Source of the DNA: Caulobacter sp. Root655
GTDB lineage: Bacteria; Pseudomonadota; Alphaproteobacteria; Caulobacterales; Caulobacteraceae
Direction: 5' to 3'
DNA: 64,000 nucleotides
Assembly (NCBI RefSeq): GCF_001427665.1
Contig: NZ_LMHC01000025.1
Location: 124,001-188,000 of the forward strand
The notes under the pieces are model-generated. The model worked only from the letters and a program-made list of their open reading frames with translations. It ran no database searches and was not told the origin of the DNA. Made by a program: the position numbers and the translations under genes. Shown here in pieces: positions 32,315 to 40,373 of this stretch; position 1 is the stretch's first letter, and each line of letters starts with the position of its first letter.

Positions 32315-33524
32315 GCCGATCCGCGAGTATCGCTACACCGGCCTTGAAGCTTCGGGCCGGCGTGTGCGGGCGACGATCACCGCGCCCAGTGAAACGGCGG
32401 TCTACGAGCGTCTGCGCCGCGACGGCGTGACGCCGATCAGAATCCGTGAGGTCCGCGCCGATCAGACGGCGGCCGAGGGGCGGGGCGCAAACCTTGGCGA
32501 TCGTGAAACCGCTGAGATCCTGATCAATCTGGCCGACCTGCTGTCGGCTGGCGCCGACATCCGTTCGGCGCTCGCCATTCTCGCGGCGCGCGCCGAACGT
32601 CCCGCCGTGCGCGATGTCTGCCGCAGGCTCACCGCCCAGATTGGCGGCGGCGAGGCGGTGGACCAGGCGTTCTCGAAAAACCTGGCCCGGGGCAACGCCT
32701 TCGTTTCGGCCCTGATCGCCGCCGGCGAGACGTCGGGCGACCTGCCGGGAGGCATGCGTCGAGCTGGCGAGCTTTTGGAGGCGCGGGTCAAGCTGCGCGA
32801 ACAGCTGATCTCGACCCTGTCCTATCCGATGTTCGTGCTGGTCAGCACGATCGCCGCGGCGGCCGTCATTCTTCTGTTCGTCGTTCCCTCGTTGGCGCCT
32901 TTGGCCGAGGAGGGCGAGGGGCGGGGGCCGCTCGTGCTGGCGACGATGGTCGCCGTCAGTCTGTTCCTTCGGACGCATCTGATCCTGATCATCGGGGGGC
33001 TGGCCGCCGTGCTTGTCGCCTTGATTGCCGCCGCCCGCGCGGGTTTTCTGACCGATCCGATCGACCGCTTTCTGCATGTGGGACCGGGGCGACGGATCAT
33101 GTCGGGTCTGACCTTCGGCGGTTTCGCGATCGCCTTGGGCGGCATGCTGACCTCCGGCGCGCCCATGACGGACGCCCTACGTTTGGCGATCCGGGGCGTG
33201 GATTCCAAGCTCGCGCGCCTCAGGCTCGAACCGGTGGCCCAGGCCGTCCGCCAGGGCGTGTCGCTGTCTGTCGCCCTGCAAGGCGTGGCGGGCTTTCCCG
33301 GCGCGATCACCCGACTGGTCGCCGTGGGTGAAGCCTCGGGGGCGCTGGGGCCGATGTTGGCGCGGTCCGGCAAGCTGGAGGAGGCGGCGGCGATCCGGCG
33401 GATCGAGATGGGCGCCAGGATGCTGGGACCGATCCTGATCGTCGGCTTGGGCGGCATGATCGGGTTGCTCATGGGCGGCTTGCTGTCGGGTGTCACCGAA
33501 CTGGGGCAGGCGGCGCTACGCTAG
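32307..33524 (+). CDS. gspF: Type II secretion inner-membrane protein GspF
   Basis: The 405-aa platform protein interacts with GspE and GspL. The N-terminal YRYTGLEASGRRVRATI is the family opening. Two T2SSF domains follow: DLLSAGADIRSALAIL with FVSALIAAGETSGDLP, then GGMLTSGAPMTDALRLA with ITRLVAVGEASGALG. Three transmembrane segments are visible, including the final GPILIVGLGGMIGLLMGGLLSG. It overlaps gspE by 8 bp and ends the operon. Confidence 0.95.
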   Translation: MAEPIREYRYTGLEASGRRVRATITAPSETAVYERLRRDGVTPIRIREVRADQTAAEGRGANLGDRETAEILINLADLLSAGADIRSALAILAARAERPAVRDVCRRLTAQIGGGEAVDQAFSKNLARGNAFVSALIAAGETSGDLPGGMRRAGELLEARVKLREQLISTLSYPMFVLVSTIAAAAVILLFVVPSLAPLAEEGEGRGPLVLATMVAVSLFLRTHLILIIGGLAAVLVALIAAARAGFLTDPIDRFLHVGPGRRIMSGLTFGGFAIALGGMLTSGAPMTDALRLAIRGVDSKLARLRLEPVAQAVRQGVSLSVALQGVAGFPGAITRLVAVGEASGALGPMLARSGKLEEAAAIRRIEMGARMLGPILIVGLGGMIGLLMGGLLSGVTELGQAALR

Positions 33525-33576
33525 CCGGACCCCGGGAAAGGCGACGCGTCACCCATGGCGAGAACGCTGGGCGCGT

Positions 33577-33666
33577 TTAGTCATGGTCGGCGCCGGCGTA
33601 GCCGGCGGCGGGCGTGTAGGTCAGGCCCGTGCCGCCACCGGCGATGGCGACGATTGCGTTCGAGCC
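33577..33666 (-). pseudogene. Possible remnant of an Ig/cadherin-like repeat protein
   Basis: Between gspF and the first TetR gene, a minus-strand frame reads IDGSNAIVAIAGGGTGLTY then TPAAGYAGAD and a stop. The Y-T-P-A-x-x-Y-x-G-x-D pattern is characteristic of tandem extracellular cadherin/Ig-like modules of large secreted proteins. No start or further repeats are present, so at most this is a decayed tail. Position next to a secretion operon makes it suggestive, but the evidence is a single motif. Confidence 0.3.
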
Positions 33667-33667
33667 A

Positions 33668-34303
33668 TCAATAGTTGTTGGCGTTGGTGTTGATCTGGTC
33701 GAGGAGGTTGGGCAGCAGGTGGGCGGCGATGCGCCGGGCGGACTCGGCGTCGCGGCCCAGCATCCCGCGCAAGGGGCCTCCGATCATGGCGTCGCCGAAG
33801 GCGCACAGGGTCAGCAGCAGCAGGGCGGATGGGATGTGCTGGGGCGCGCCGTCCGTGGCGCGGACGGTTTCGTCCAGGGCGGCCACCAGATCGCCCACGG
33901 CCTCGCGCACCGGCTCCAGGTGCTCGTAGCGGTTGGAAAGGGCGAGCCACGCCGCCAACTGGCCCGCGCCGCCTTCGTCGAAGGCGTCGAAGACGATGTC
34001 CACCAGCGCTCTTGGCGCATTGGCGTCCGAGCGGACATGGGTCACCGCCGTTTGCAGCGCCTTGGCCAGGTCGCGGACCATCGCCCCCATCAGGGCCGAC
34101 TGAAGTTGGGCCGCCGACCCGAAATGATGGATCAGGTTGCCGTGGGTGACGCCGATCTCGCGAGCGACGGCGTTCAGGGTCACGCCGGTGGGGCCGTGCT
34201 CGATGAGCAGCTGTCTGGCGCAGGCGATGGCCTGGGCGCGAGCCTCGTCGGGGGAGCGCCGGCGGCGGGTCTTGACGTACGCCGGAGGCGCTTCGCTCTG
34301 CAC
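33668..34303 (-). CDS. TetR family transcriptional regulator (paralogue 1)
   Basis: The 211-aa regulator has an N-terminal helix-turn-helix at about residues 15-65 (GVTLNAVAREIGVTHGNLIHHFGSAAQLQSALM) preceded by an Arg-rich arm (KTRRRRSPDEAR). The helical ligand-binding domain follows. It starts at GTG 34303. It is closely related to the next gene: the recognition helix region and the PRALVDIVFDAFDEGGAGQLAAW segment are shared. Likely a repressor. A/T-rich sequence with a half-palindrome precedes it. Confidence 0.93.
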   Translation of the reverse strand: MQSEAPPAYVKTRRRRSPDEARAQAIACARQLLIEHGPTGVTLNAVAREIGVTHGNLIHHFGSAAQLQSALMGAMVRDLAKALQTAVTHVRSDANAPRALVDIVFDAFDEGGAGQLAAWLALSNRYEHLEPVREAVGDLVAALDETVRATDGAPQHIPSALLLLTLCAFGDAMIGGPLRGMLGRDAESARRIAAHLLPNLLDQINTNANNY

Positions 34304-34314
34304 CTTGCCTTCTC

Positions 34315-34340
34315 CATATTTATATCAATGTAAATGTCAC
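34315..34340. promoter_or_regulatory. Candidate TetR operator upstream of paralogue 1
   Basis: This is a locally A/T-rich stretch in a GC-rich region (atatttatatcaatgtaaatgtcac). The ATGTAAATGTCAC part resembles, in partial form, the TGTCACTTACAT arrangement upstream of the second TetR gene. Shared binding by the two paralogues is inference. Confidence 0.4.
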
Positions 34341-34404
34341 CATGGCGTGGTTCGGAAAAGGATGCAATCAGGCGAGGGGTTCGGCGACCGCCAATCAACC
34401 CTGA

Positions 34405-35019
34405 TTAGAGTAGGAAGCTGGGCAGGAGGCGAGCGACGATCTTGCGGCCGCTGTCCTCGTCGCGATCCAACATGTCGCGCAGCGGAGCGCCGATCACCGC
34501 GTCGCCGAACGCGCAGAGGGCGATGAACAGCACCGCGGAGGTGATGCGGTTGTGGGTCTGCTCGCCTTCGGCGGAGAACTTCTCGTCGATGGCCTTGACC
34601 AGGTCCTGGACGGCGGCCCGCACCGGCTCCAGATGCTGCAGGTCGCCCGAGAGCGCGATCCAGGCGGCGAGCCGCCCGGCGCCGCCGCGGTCGAAGGCGT
34701 CGAAGACCGCGTCGACCAGAGCCCGCGGCGCGCCGGCGTCGGAGCGCAGCTGGTTGACCGCCGCGTCGAGGGCGTCGGCCAGGTCGCGGACCATGGATTC
34801 CATCAGCGCCGACTGCAGTCCCGCCGCCGACCCGAAGTGATGGATCAGGTTGGCGTGGGTGACGCCGATCTTGTCGCCGACCGCCTTGAGCGTGATCGCC
34901 GTCGGGCCGGATTCGATCAGCAACCGCCGGGCGACGACCAGCGCCTCGCGCCGGGCCTCGTCGGGCGCGCGTCGCCGACGCTTCGGGATTTCGACCACGG
35001 CTTCATCGCGTATTGACAT
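34405..35019 (-). CDS. TetR family transcriptional regulator (paralogue 2)
   Basis: The 204-aa regulator has a helix-turn-helix (AITLKAVGDKIGVTHANLIHHFGSAAGLQSALM) and a C-terminal domain colinear with paralogue 1, including PRALVDAVFDAFDRGGAGRLAAW. The pair looks like a tandem duplication. ATG 35019 is chosen; a GTG at 35028 is also possible. Both lie inside a palindrome, suggesting autorepression or a leaderless transcript. It diverges from the Coq4-like gene, which it probably controls. Confidence 0.93.
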   Translation of the reverse strand: MSIRDEAVVEIPKRRRRAPDEARREALVVARRLLIESGPTAITLKAVGDKIGVTHANLIHHFGSAAGLQSALMESMVRDLADALDAAVNQLRSDAGAPRALVDAVFDAFDRGGAGRLAAWIALSGDLQHLEPVRAAVQDLVKAIDEKFSAEGEQTHNRITSAVLFIALCAFGDAVIGAPLRDMLDRDEDSGRKIVARLLPSFLL

Positions 35020-35040
35020 TAGTGTCACTTACATCTATGT
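35015..35040. promoter_or_regulatory. Palindromic candidate operator in the tetR-coq4 divergent region
   Basis: GACATTAGTGTC (35015-35026) is an inverted repeat overlapping the tetR start, and ACATCTATGT (35031-35040) lies beside it. Placement between divergent genes fits a TetR-type operator controlling both directions. Confidence 0.5.
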
Positions 35041-35138
35041 AGATATCGTCGAGCGTCGATATATTCCGCGTTGGACAGCCTCCAGCTCCACCGGAGTCGG
35101 TCGCCCTATTGACAGGAAGTTTAGGAGATAGCGTCGCC

Positions 35139-35909
35139 TTGGCCCAGACCTTTCATGTCGATGTCGAGCGCCGGTCCGCGACGCTTCGTCGCAAGCACGC
35201 GATCGACCCGTTGCGGGCCGTGCGCGGCTTTCGCCGCCTGGTGGCCGACAAGGAGGACACCGAGCAGGTTTTCGAGATCATGAGCGCGCTGTCGGGTCGA
35301 TCGATTCCCAACGGCTACATGCGGCTGCTCGATTCGGAGGAAGGCGGTCGGCAGGCCTATCTGGCCGTCGAGTTCGCCCACCGCCTGGACGATAGAAACT
35401 GGCTGGCCAGCTTGCCTGAGGGCAGCGTCGGAGCGGCCTATCGCGACTTTGTCGCCGCGCGCGGCTTCACCGCCCAGGGCCTGGCCGAGGAAAGCCGCAA
35501 GGTCGCCGACACCGAGATCGACGCCGCCCATCCCAACGGCTGGTACGCTCGCCGCCTGCGCGACGTCCACGACGTCTGGCACGTGCTGACCGGCTACGGA
35601 ACCGACGCCCTGGGCGAGGCCTGTGTGGTGGCGTTCTCCCACCCTCAGACCCGCAGCGCGGGTTTCGCCTTCATCGCCGCCGGCGCGGCGCTGGAGTTCG
35701 GGAAGCTGGGCAAGGGCCATCCCTACGGCCGCGCCATCTGGCAGGCCTGGCGCCACGGCCGGCGAGCGGCCTGGCTGCCTGGGCTCGACTACGAAGCGCT
35801 GCTGGCCCAGCCGCTCGACGCCGCCCGCGCCCGCCTGCGCATCGCCCGCCCCACGCTCTACGAGGCCGTGCCGCAAGAGGCGCGCAACGGCTACCGCTTC
35901 GACAATTGA
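35139..35909 (+). CDS. Coq4-family protein
   Basis: The 256-aa protein is related to Coq4, recently linked in yeast and human to ubiquinone C1 decarboxylation/hydroxylation and earlier to scaffolding. The conserved metal motif appears as RDVHDVWHVLTGYGTD near residue 145. The start is set at TTG 35139 because AGGAGA lies nine bases upstream; the frame is open further 5'. It is the first gene of a short operon divergent from the TetR pair. Whether it serves ubiquinone synthesis or a related detoxification step cannot be told from sequence. Confidence 0.85.
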   Translation: MAQTFHVDVERRSATLRRKHAIDPLRAVRGFRRLVADKEDTEQVFEIMSALSGRSIPNGYMRLLDSEEGGRQAYLAVEFAHRLDDRNWLASLPEGSVGAAYRDFVAARGFTAQGLAEESRKVADTEIDAAHPNGWYARRLRDVHDVWHVLTGYGTDALGEACVVAFSHPQTRSAGFAFIAAGAALEFGKLGKGHPYGRAIWQAWRHGRRAAWLPGLDYEALLAQPLDAARARLRIARPTLYEAVPQEARNGYRFDN

Positions 35910-35926
35910 CGGTCGGGAGACCTTTG

Positions 35927-36784
35927 ATGACCCAGTCCAGCAAGACCCCGCCCGACCTCACCATCCAGCCGCGCGACATGGCGTTCGGCCGCGACGCGCC
36001 CAGCAGGCGCTGGTGGCTGGGCGGGGATCCGGTCGGCACGGCGTTCTACAACGCCCTGTCGGCGACGTTCCCGCTGGGCGAGCGATTCTTCATGGACAGC
36101 GTGCGCCGCTACCGCAACGCCGCGCCGGCCAAGCTGAAGGCTCAGATCGCCGGCTTCCTGGCCCAGGAAGCGATGCACACCCGTGAGCACATCTTCTTCA
36201 ACAAGCAGATCGCCGACCATGGCTTCGATATCGCGGCCATGGAGGACCGGACCCGGGCGCGGCTGGATTTCGCCCGCACCCGTCCGCCGCTGCAGCAATT
36301 GGGGGCCACCATCGCCCTCGAGCATTTCACCGCCATCCTGGCGCACGCGCTGCTGGCCGATCCACGCCACCTGGAAGGCGCTTCCGACGAGGCCAGGGCC
36401 ATGTGGCGCTGGCACGCGATCGAAGAGGTCGAGCACAAGTCGGTGGCCTACGACGTCTACATGGCGGCCGCCGCGTCCCTGCCGGCTCCGCGGCGCTGGA
36501 CGCTGCGGGTGCTGACCATGGTGGCGGCCACCCATTTGCTGTTCGCGGTGGTCGGTAGCAACATCGCCGACATCTTCACCTCGGACGGCATCAACAATGG
36601 CCGCACCTGGCGGCGGCTTTTCCACTTCATGCTGGTGCGACCTGGCATGTTGCGCCAGGTGATGGGCGGCTACTTCGCCTACTTCCTGCCCGGCTTCCAT
36701 CCATGGCAGCACGACAACCGGGCCTTGGTCAGCGAGGTGGAGCAGACCTTGGCGGCGACCTATGGCGTCGGGGCGCCGGCATGA
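35927..36784 (+). CDS. PF10118-type putative metal-dependent hydrolase (ferritin-like diiron)
   Basis: The 285-aa protein carries the PF10118 pattern. RRWWLGGDPVGTAFYNALSATFPLGERFF is at residues 28-56. Helix pairs have possible diiron ligands in FLAQEAMHTREH near residue 85, ALEHFTAILAH near residue 132, and WHAIEEVEHKSVAYDVY near residue 165 (ExxH-type motifs). It lies 17 bp after the Coq4-like gene and overlaps the DUF2147 gene by four bases. The ligand spacing suggests an oxidative diiron enzyme acting on a hydrophobic substrate (inference). Confidence 0.88.
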   Translation: MTQSSKTPPDLTIQPRDMAFGRDAPSRRWWLGGDPVGTAFYNALSATFPLGERFFMDSVRRYRNAAPAKLKAQIAGFLAQEAMHTREHIFFNKQIADHGFDIAAMEDRTRARLDFARTRPPLQQLGATIALEHFTAILAHALLADPRHLEGASDEARAMWRWHAIEEVEHKSVAYDVYMAAAASLPAPRRWTLRVLTMVAATHLLFAVVGSNIADIFTSDGINNGRTWRRLFHFMLVRPGMLRQVMGGYFAYFLPGFHPWQHDNRALVSEVEQTLAATYGVGAPA

Positions 36785-37203
36785 TCGCCGGCCTCGCTCT
36801 GGTCGCCGGACTGGCCTCGTCCGCGACCGCGACGTCCGAGGACGTGAAGGGCCTGTGGCGCACCCCGACCGATGGCGGATCGCTGGTGCGGCTGGCGCCC
36901 TGTGGCGACGGGATCTGCGGCCGCATCGTCAATTCGCCGCGCCTGCGGATCGCGCCGGACCAAAAGGACGTCCACAACCGTGACGTCGCCCTGCGCGGCC
37001 GGGCGTTGCGCGACCTGACCTTCATGAAGGTCAGGTCGACCGGCCCGGGGACCTGGGGCGACGGCTGGGTGTACAATCCGGAAGACGGCGGCACCTATAA
37101 GGGCGTCATGGAGCTGAAACCGGATGGGACCCTGCGCCTGACCGGCTGCATCGTGCGGCCGTTCTGCAAGACCCAGATCTGGCGCCGCGCCCAGGCCGAC
37201 TGA
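36781..37203 (+). CDS. DUF2147 family secreted protein
   Basis: The 140-aa protein has a short signal peptide (MIAGLALVAGLASSATA). The DUF2147 domain follows: VKGLWRTPTDGGSLVRLAPCGDGICGRIVNSP, then DLTFMKVRSTGPGTWGDGWVYNPEDGGTYKGVMEL. Two Cys pairs are present. The family forms small beta-rich periplasmic proteins of unknown function. Its ATG overlaps the PF10118 gene stop (ATGA), so the three genes are one transcript. Confidence 0.88.
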   Translation: MIAGLALVAGLASSATATSEDVKGLWRTPTDGGSLVRLAPCGDGICGRIVNSPRLRIAPDQKDVHNRDVALRGRALRDLTFMKVRSTGPGTWGDGWVYNPEDGGTYKGVMELKPDGTLRLTGCIVRPFCKTQIWRRAQAD

Positions 37204-37373
37204 ACCGGCGACGCTTCGTCGGCTGATGGCGCGTCGCGACTTGGCGATAGCCGCCCCGATTTGAACCGTCGCGCTGCTTCTGTGCACGGATGACGTTCAG
37301 GAAGGGGTCTGGCCCTTGCTTAGCTATCTCAGGCGCCTACATGCCTCCTGCCGGGTTCCGGCGGGAGGCTGGA

Positions 37374-38315
37374 ATGATCGGCGCGTCGGTGAAGCAAGTT
37401 TCGAAGGTGTCCATGGTCGAGGTGCGACCCGCGCATGCGCGGCGCCACGCCGGATTGGCGACGACGGCGTTGGGCTTGATCGTCGCGGCCGGCCTCATGG
37501 CGGCCGCCTCGTCCACGCTCGCCCAGACCGCCGTCGAGCCCGCCGCCGCGCCTTCGCAGGACACGGCGCCGCTCGTGGACGCCCCCCAAGTCCGGGATCC
37601 CGGGCTCGCGGCCTATGATCCGCTCGAAGGGTTCAATCGGGCCAGCTTTGGCGTCAGCATGGGCCTGGACCGCGCGGTCATCGGCCCCATAGCCCACGGC
37701 TACACGGCCGTGACGCCCAAGCCTGTCCGCAACCGGGTGAGCTCGGTGATCTACAATCTGGGCGAACCCAGCACGGCGTTGAACGACGTCCTGCAGGGAC
37801 ATCCCAAGCGCTTCGGCGTGACCACCTCGCGCTTCGTGATCAATTCGACCATCGGCCTGTTGGGGCTGTTCGACGTGGCGGCCGGCATGGGCCTGCAGGG
37901 GCATGGCGCCGACTTCGGCCAGACCTTCGGACGCTATGGCGTCAAGCCGGGTCCCTATCTCTATGTCCCGGTCATGGGTCCCTTGAGCTTCCGCGAGGGC
38001 GTGGGCCGCGCGCTCGACTTCGCGACCGATCCCGTCGGGATCATCGGCGGCGGTTACAAGAGCACCTTCGGGGCGACGCGCCTGGGCGTCGGTGTCGTCG
38101 ACGTCCGCGCCAGGGCCGACGGCGCCTTCCGGGCGCTGGACGACTCCGTGGATCCTTATGTGACCGCGCGTTCAGCCTATGGGCAGTACCGGGAATCCTT
38201 CCTACGCGAGGCCACGGGCGAGGTTCAGGCCTTGCCTGATTTCGACGACGCGCCGTCAACGTCTCCCGAAGTCCCGCCGTCCGTCCCGGCGCCCGGCGCG
38301 GGCGAACCCCAATGA
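37374..38315 (+). CDS. mlaA: MlaA (VacJ) outer-membrane phospholipid-transport lipoprotein-like protein
   Basis: The protein of about 313 aa is the outer-membrane component that removes misplaced phospholipids. The conserved core has YDPLEGFNRASFGVSMGLDRAVIGPIAHGYTAVTP near residue 80. RNRVSSVIYNLGEPSTALNDVLQG and FVINSTIGLLGLFDVA follow, then FGQTFGRYGVKPGPYLYVPVMGP. The signal segment has no clear lipobox Cys. ATG 37374 is chosen for its ggaggctgga ribosome site; ATG 37413 is an alternative. It overlaps mlaC by four bases. Confidence 0.94.
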   Translation: MIGASVKQVSKVSMVEVRPAHARRHAGLATTALGLIVAAGLMAAASSTLAQTAVEPAAAPSQDTAPLVDAPQVRDPGLAAYDPLEGFNRASFGVSMGLDRAVIGPIAHGYTAVTPKPVRNRVSSVIYNLGEPSTALNDVLQGHPKRFGVTTSRFVINSTIGLLGLFDVAAGMGLQGHGADFGQTFGRYGVKPGPYLYVPVMGPLSFREGVGRALDFATDPVGIIGGGYKSTFGATRLGVGVVDVRARADGAFRALDDSVDPYVTARSAYGQYRESFLREATGEVQALPDFDDAPSTSPEVPPSVPAPGAGEPQ

Positions 38316-38983
38316 CCTATCTGGAACCGACCATGATCAACGCCCGCCCCACCCGCCGTTTCACCCAGTTCGCGCTGGTGGCCTTCGTCGGCCTCGGCGC
38401 GTTGTCGCAAGCGCGTCCCGCCCTGGCCCAGGCCGCCCGCGACCCCCAGGCCGAGCAGTTCGTGCAGACGCGGGCTCAGCGGGTCATCACGGTCCTGGCC
38501 GACAAGAACCAGAGCATCGCCCAGAAGAAGACGACCTTCCACACGGCCATCGACCAACTGGCCGACGTGCCCAAGATCACCAACTTCGTGCTCGGCAAGT
38601 ATGCGCGAACCATCACGCCCGACCAACGCACGCGGTTCGCGACGGCGTTCCGCGTCTATGCGGAGAACGTGTACCAGAATCGCATCGACGACTATCACGG
38701 CGAGAAGCTGACGGTGACCGGCTCCACCGTGCGCAAGCCGGGCGACGTGATCGTCAACACCACGATCTCGGGTGGCCAGGTCGGTCAGCCCCTGCCGGTG
38801 TCCTGGCGGGTGCTGGGCGGCGGGTCCTCGTGGAAGGTGGTCGACGTGCAGTTCAAGGGCGTCTGGCTGGCGATCACCCAGCAGCAGGACTTCGTTTCGA
38901 CGATCGACAACGCCGGCGGCAATATCGACGTACTGATCGCCCAGCTGCAGCGCGACGGCCAACGTTCCGTGGCGCGTAAATAG
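38312..38983 (+). CDS. mlaC: MlaC periplasmic phospholipid-binding protein
   Basis: The 223-aa periplasmic shuttle protein between MlaA and the MlaFED complex. A signal peptide (FALVAFVGLGALSQARPALAQ) is followed by the Tgt2/MlaC fold: FVQTRAQRVITVLADKN, FVLGKYARTITPDQRTRFATAFRVY and WRVLGGGSSWKVVDVQFKGVWLAI. ATG 38312 overlaps the mlaA stop; ATG 38333 would shorten the leader. Length is normal. Confidence 0.95.
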   Translation: MTYLEPTMINARPTRRFTQFALVAFVGLGALSQARPALAQAARDPQAEQFVQTRAQRVITVLADKNQSIAQKKTTFHTAIDQLADVPKITNFVLGKYARTITPDQRTRFATAFRVYAENVYQNRIDDYHGEKLTVTGSTVRKPGDVIVNTTISGGQVGQPLPVSWRVLGGGSSWKVVDVQFKGVWLAITQQQDFVSTIDNAGGNIDVLIAQLQRDGQRSVARK

Positions 38984-39037
38984 ACAACGACGGAGCCGCC
39001 CGATCGGGTGGGCGGTCTTACTGGACTTCGAAAGGAT

Positions 39038-39565
39038 ATGGGGTTGCGCGAACAATGGGCCGAGACCCTGATGGGTCTTCTCGTCCTCGTCCTCGCGGCG
39101 GGGTTTCTGGTCTACTCGCTGAGCGTCGGCGGCGTGGGGAGCAAGCCGGGCGGCTATGACGTCACGGCCAAGTTCGGTCAGGTCGGATCGCTGGCGCCGG
39201 GCGCCGCCGTCAGCGTGGCCGGCGTCAAGGTCGGCACGGTCTCGCAGATCAGCCTGGATCCGAAGACCTTCCTGGCCGTCGCGAAGCTGAGCCTGGACCC
39301 GACCGTCAAGCTGCCGTCGGACTCCACCGCCAAGATCACCAGCGACAGCCTGCTGGGCGGGGTGCACGTGGCCATCGCGCCGGGCGGCGCGATCGACGAC
39401 ATCAAGCCGGGCGGCGAGATCGAAAACACCCAGGGCGCGGTCGACCTGTTCGGCCTGATCGGCTCGGTCATGCGGCCCCAAGGCGGCGCGGAAGCGCCGG
39501 CCACCGCGCCGGGCGCCGCCGCGCCCGCCGCTTCCGACGCCACCGTGGCTCCGGAAAGCTACTGA
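39038..39565 (+). CDS. mlaD: MlaD MCE-domain substrate-binding subunit
   Basis: The 175-aa protein has one N-terminal transmembrane helix (LMGLLVLVLAAGFLVYSLSV) and a single MCE domain (YDVTAKFGQVGSLAPGAAVSVAGVKVGTVSQISL). Its C-terminal helix is followed by an Ala/Pro-rich tail. MlaD forms the periplasmic hexamer attached to MlaE. ATG 39038 follows aaagga; an upstream in-frame start at 39008 is less likely. Confidence 0.95.
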   Translation: MGLREQWAETLMGLLVLVLAAGFLVYSLSVGGVGSKPGGYDVTAKFGQVGSLAPGAAVSVAGVKVGTVSQISLDPKTFLAVAKLSLDPTVKLPSDSTAKITSDSLLGGVHVAIAPGGAIDDIKPGGEIENTQGAVDLFGLIGSVMRPQGGAEAPATAPGAAAPAASDATVAPESY

Positions 39566-39566
39566 G

Positions 39567-40373
39567 ATGACCGCGGCTGACGCGGCGATCCCCGCCGTCT
39601 TCAAACCCATTCGCTCCATCGGGCGCTCGACGCTTGGCGCGCTGCGCATGGTGGGCTCGGTCGGCGTCTTCTCGGTGCGCGGCGTGGCCTCGGTGTTCAC
39701 CCCGCCATGGTTTCCGGGCCAGCTCTGGCGGCAACTGGTCGCCATCGGCTTCTTCTCGCTGCCCGTGGTCGGGCTGACGGCGATCTTCACCGGCGCGGCC
39801 CTGGGCCTGAACATCTATACCGGCGGCGGGCGCTTCAACGCCGAGCAGGTGATGCCGCAGATCGTGGCCCTGGGCATCACGCGTGAGCTGGGCCCGGTGC
39901 TGGCGGCCCTGATGCTGGCCGGCCGGGTCTCGGCGGCCATCGCCGCCGAGATCGGGGCCATGCGGGCCACCGAGCAGATTGACGCCATGCGCACTCTGTC
40001 GACCGACCCGTTCCGCTATCTGGTCGCGCCGCGCCTGCTGGCCGCGACGCTGGTGCTGCCGCTGCTGACCCTGATCGCCGACATCATCGGCGTGGCCGGT
40101 GGCTGGTTGGTGGCCGTCCGGATCCTGGACTTCAACTCCAGCGTCTACATCCGCAACACCGCCAACTTCCTGCAGTTCTGGGACGTCGGTTCGGGCCTGA
40201 TCAAGGCGGCGGTGTTCGGCTTCATCGTCGCGCTGATGGGCTGCTACCACGGCTACAACGCCAAGGGCGGGGCGCGCGGCGTCGGCCGGGCGACCACCCA
40301 CGCGGTGGTGTCGTCGGCCATCCTGATCTTCGCCTCCGATTACTTCCTCACGACGCTGTTCACCCACACATGA
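39567..40373 (+). CDS. mlaE: MlaE ABC transporter permease
   Basis: The 268-aa integral membrane subunit belongs to the MlaE/PermE family. FTGAALGLNIYTGGGRF, then ALGITRELGPVLAALMLAGRVSAAIAAEIGAMRATEQIDAM is the family signature, followed by PRLLAATLVLPLLTL and the terminal ISSAILIFASDYFLTTLF-like helix. It starts 2 bp after mlaD and overlaps mlaF by four bases. Confidence 0.97.
   Translation: MTAADAAIPAVFKPIRSIGRSTLGALRMVGSVGVFSVRGVASVFTPPWFPGQLWRQLVAIGFFSLPVVGLTAIFTGAALGLNIYTGGGRFNAEQVMPQIVALGITRELGPVLAALMLAGRVSAAIAAEIGAMRATEQIDAMRTLSTDPFRYLVAPRLLAATLVLPLLTLIADIIGVAGGWLVAVRILDFNSSVYIRNTANFLQFWDVGSGLIKAAVFGFIVALMGCYHGYNAKGGARGVGRATTHAVVSSAILIFASDYFLTTLFTHT

Noticed and set aside
22379..33524. 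A complete genomic island from tRNA-Ser to the end of the secretion operon
   Set aside because: No matching second attachment repeat was seen, and codon use looks like the rest of the window; only the integrase stub supports an island.
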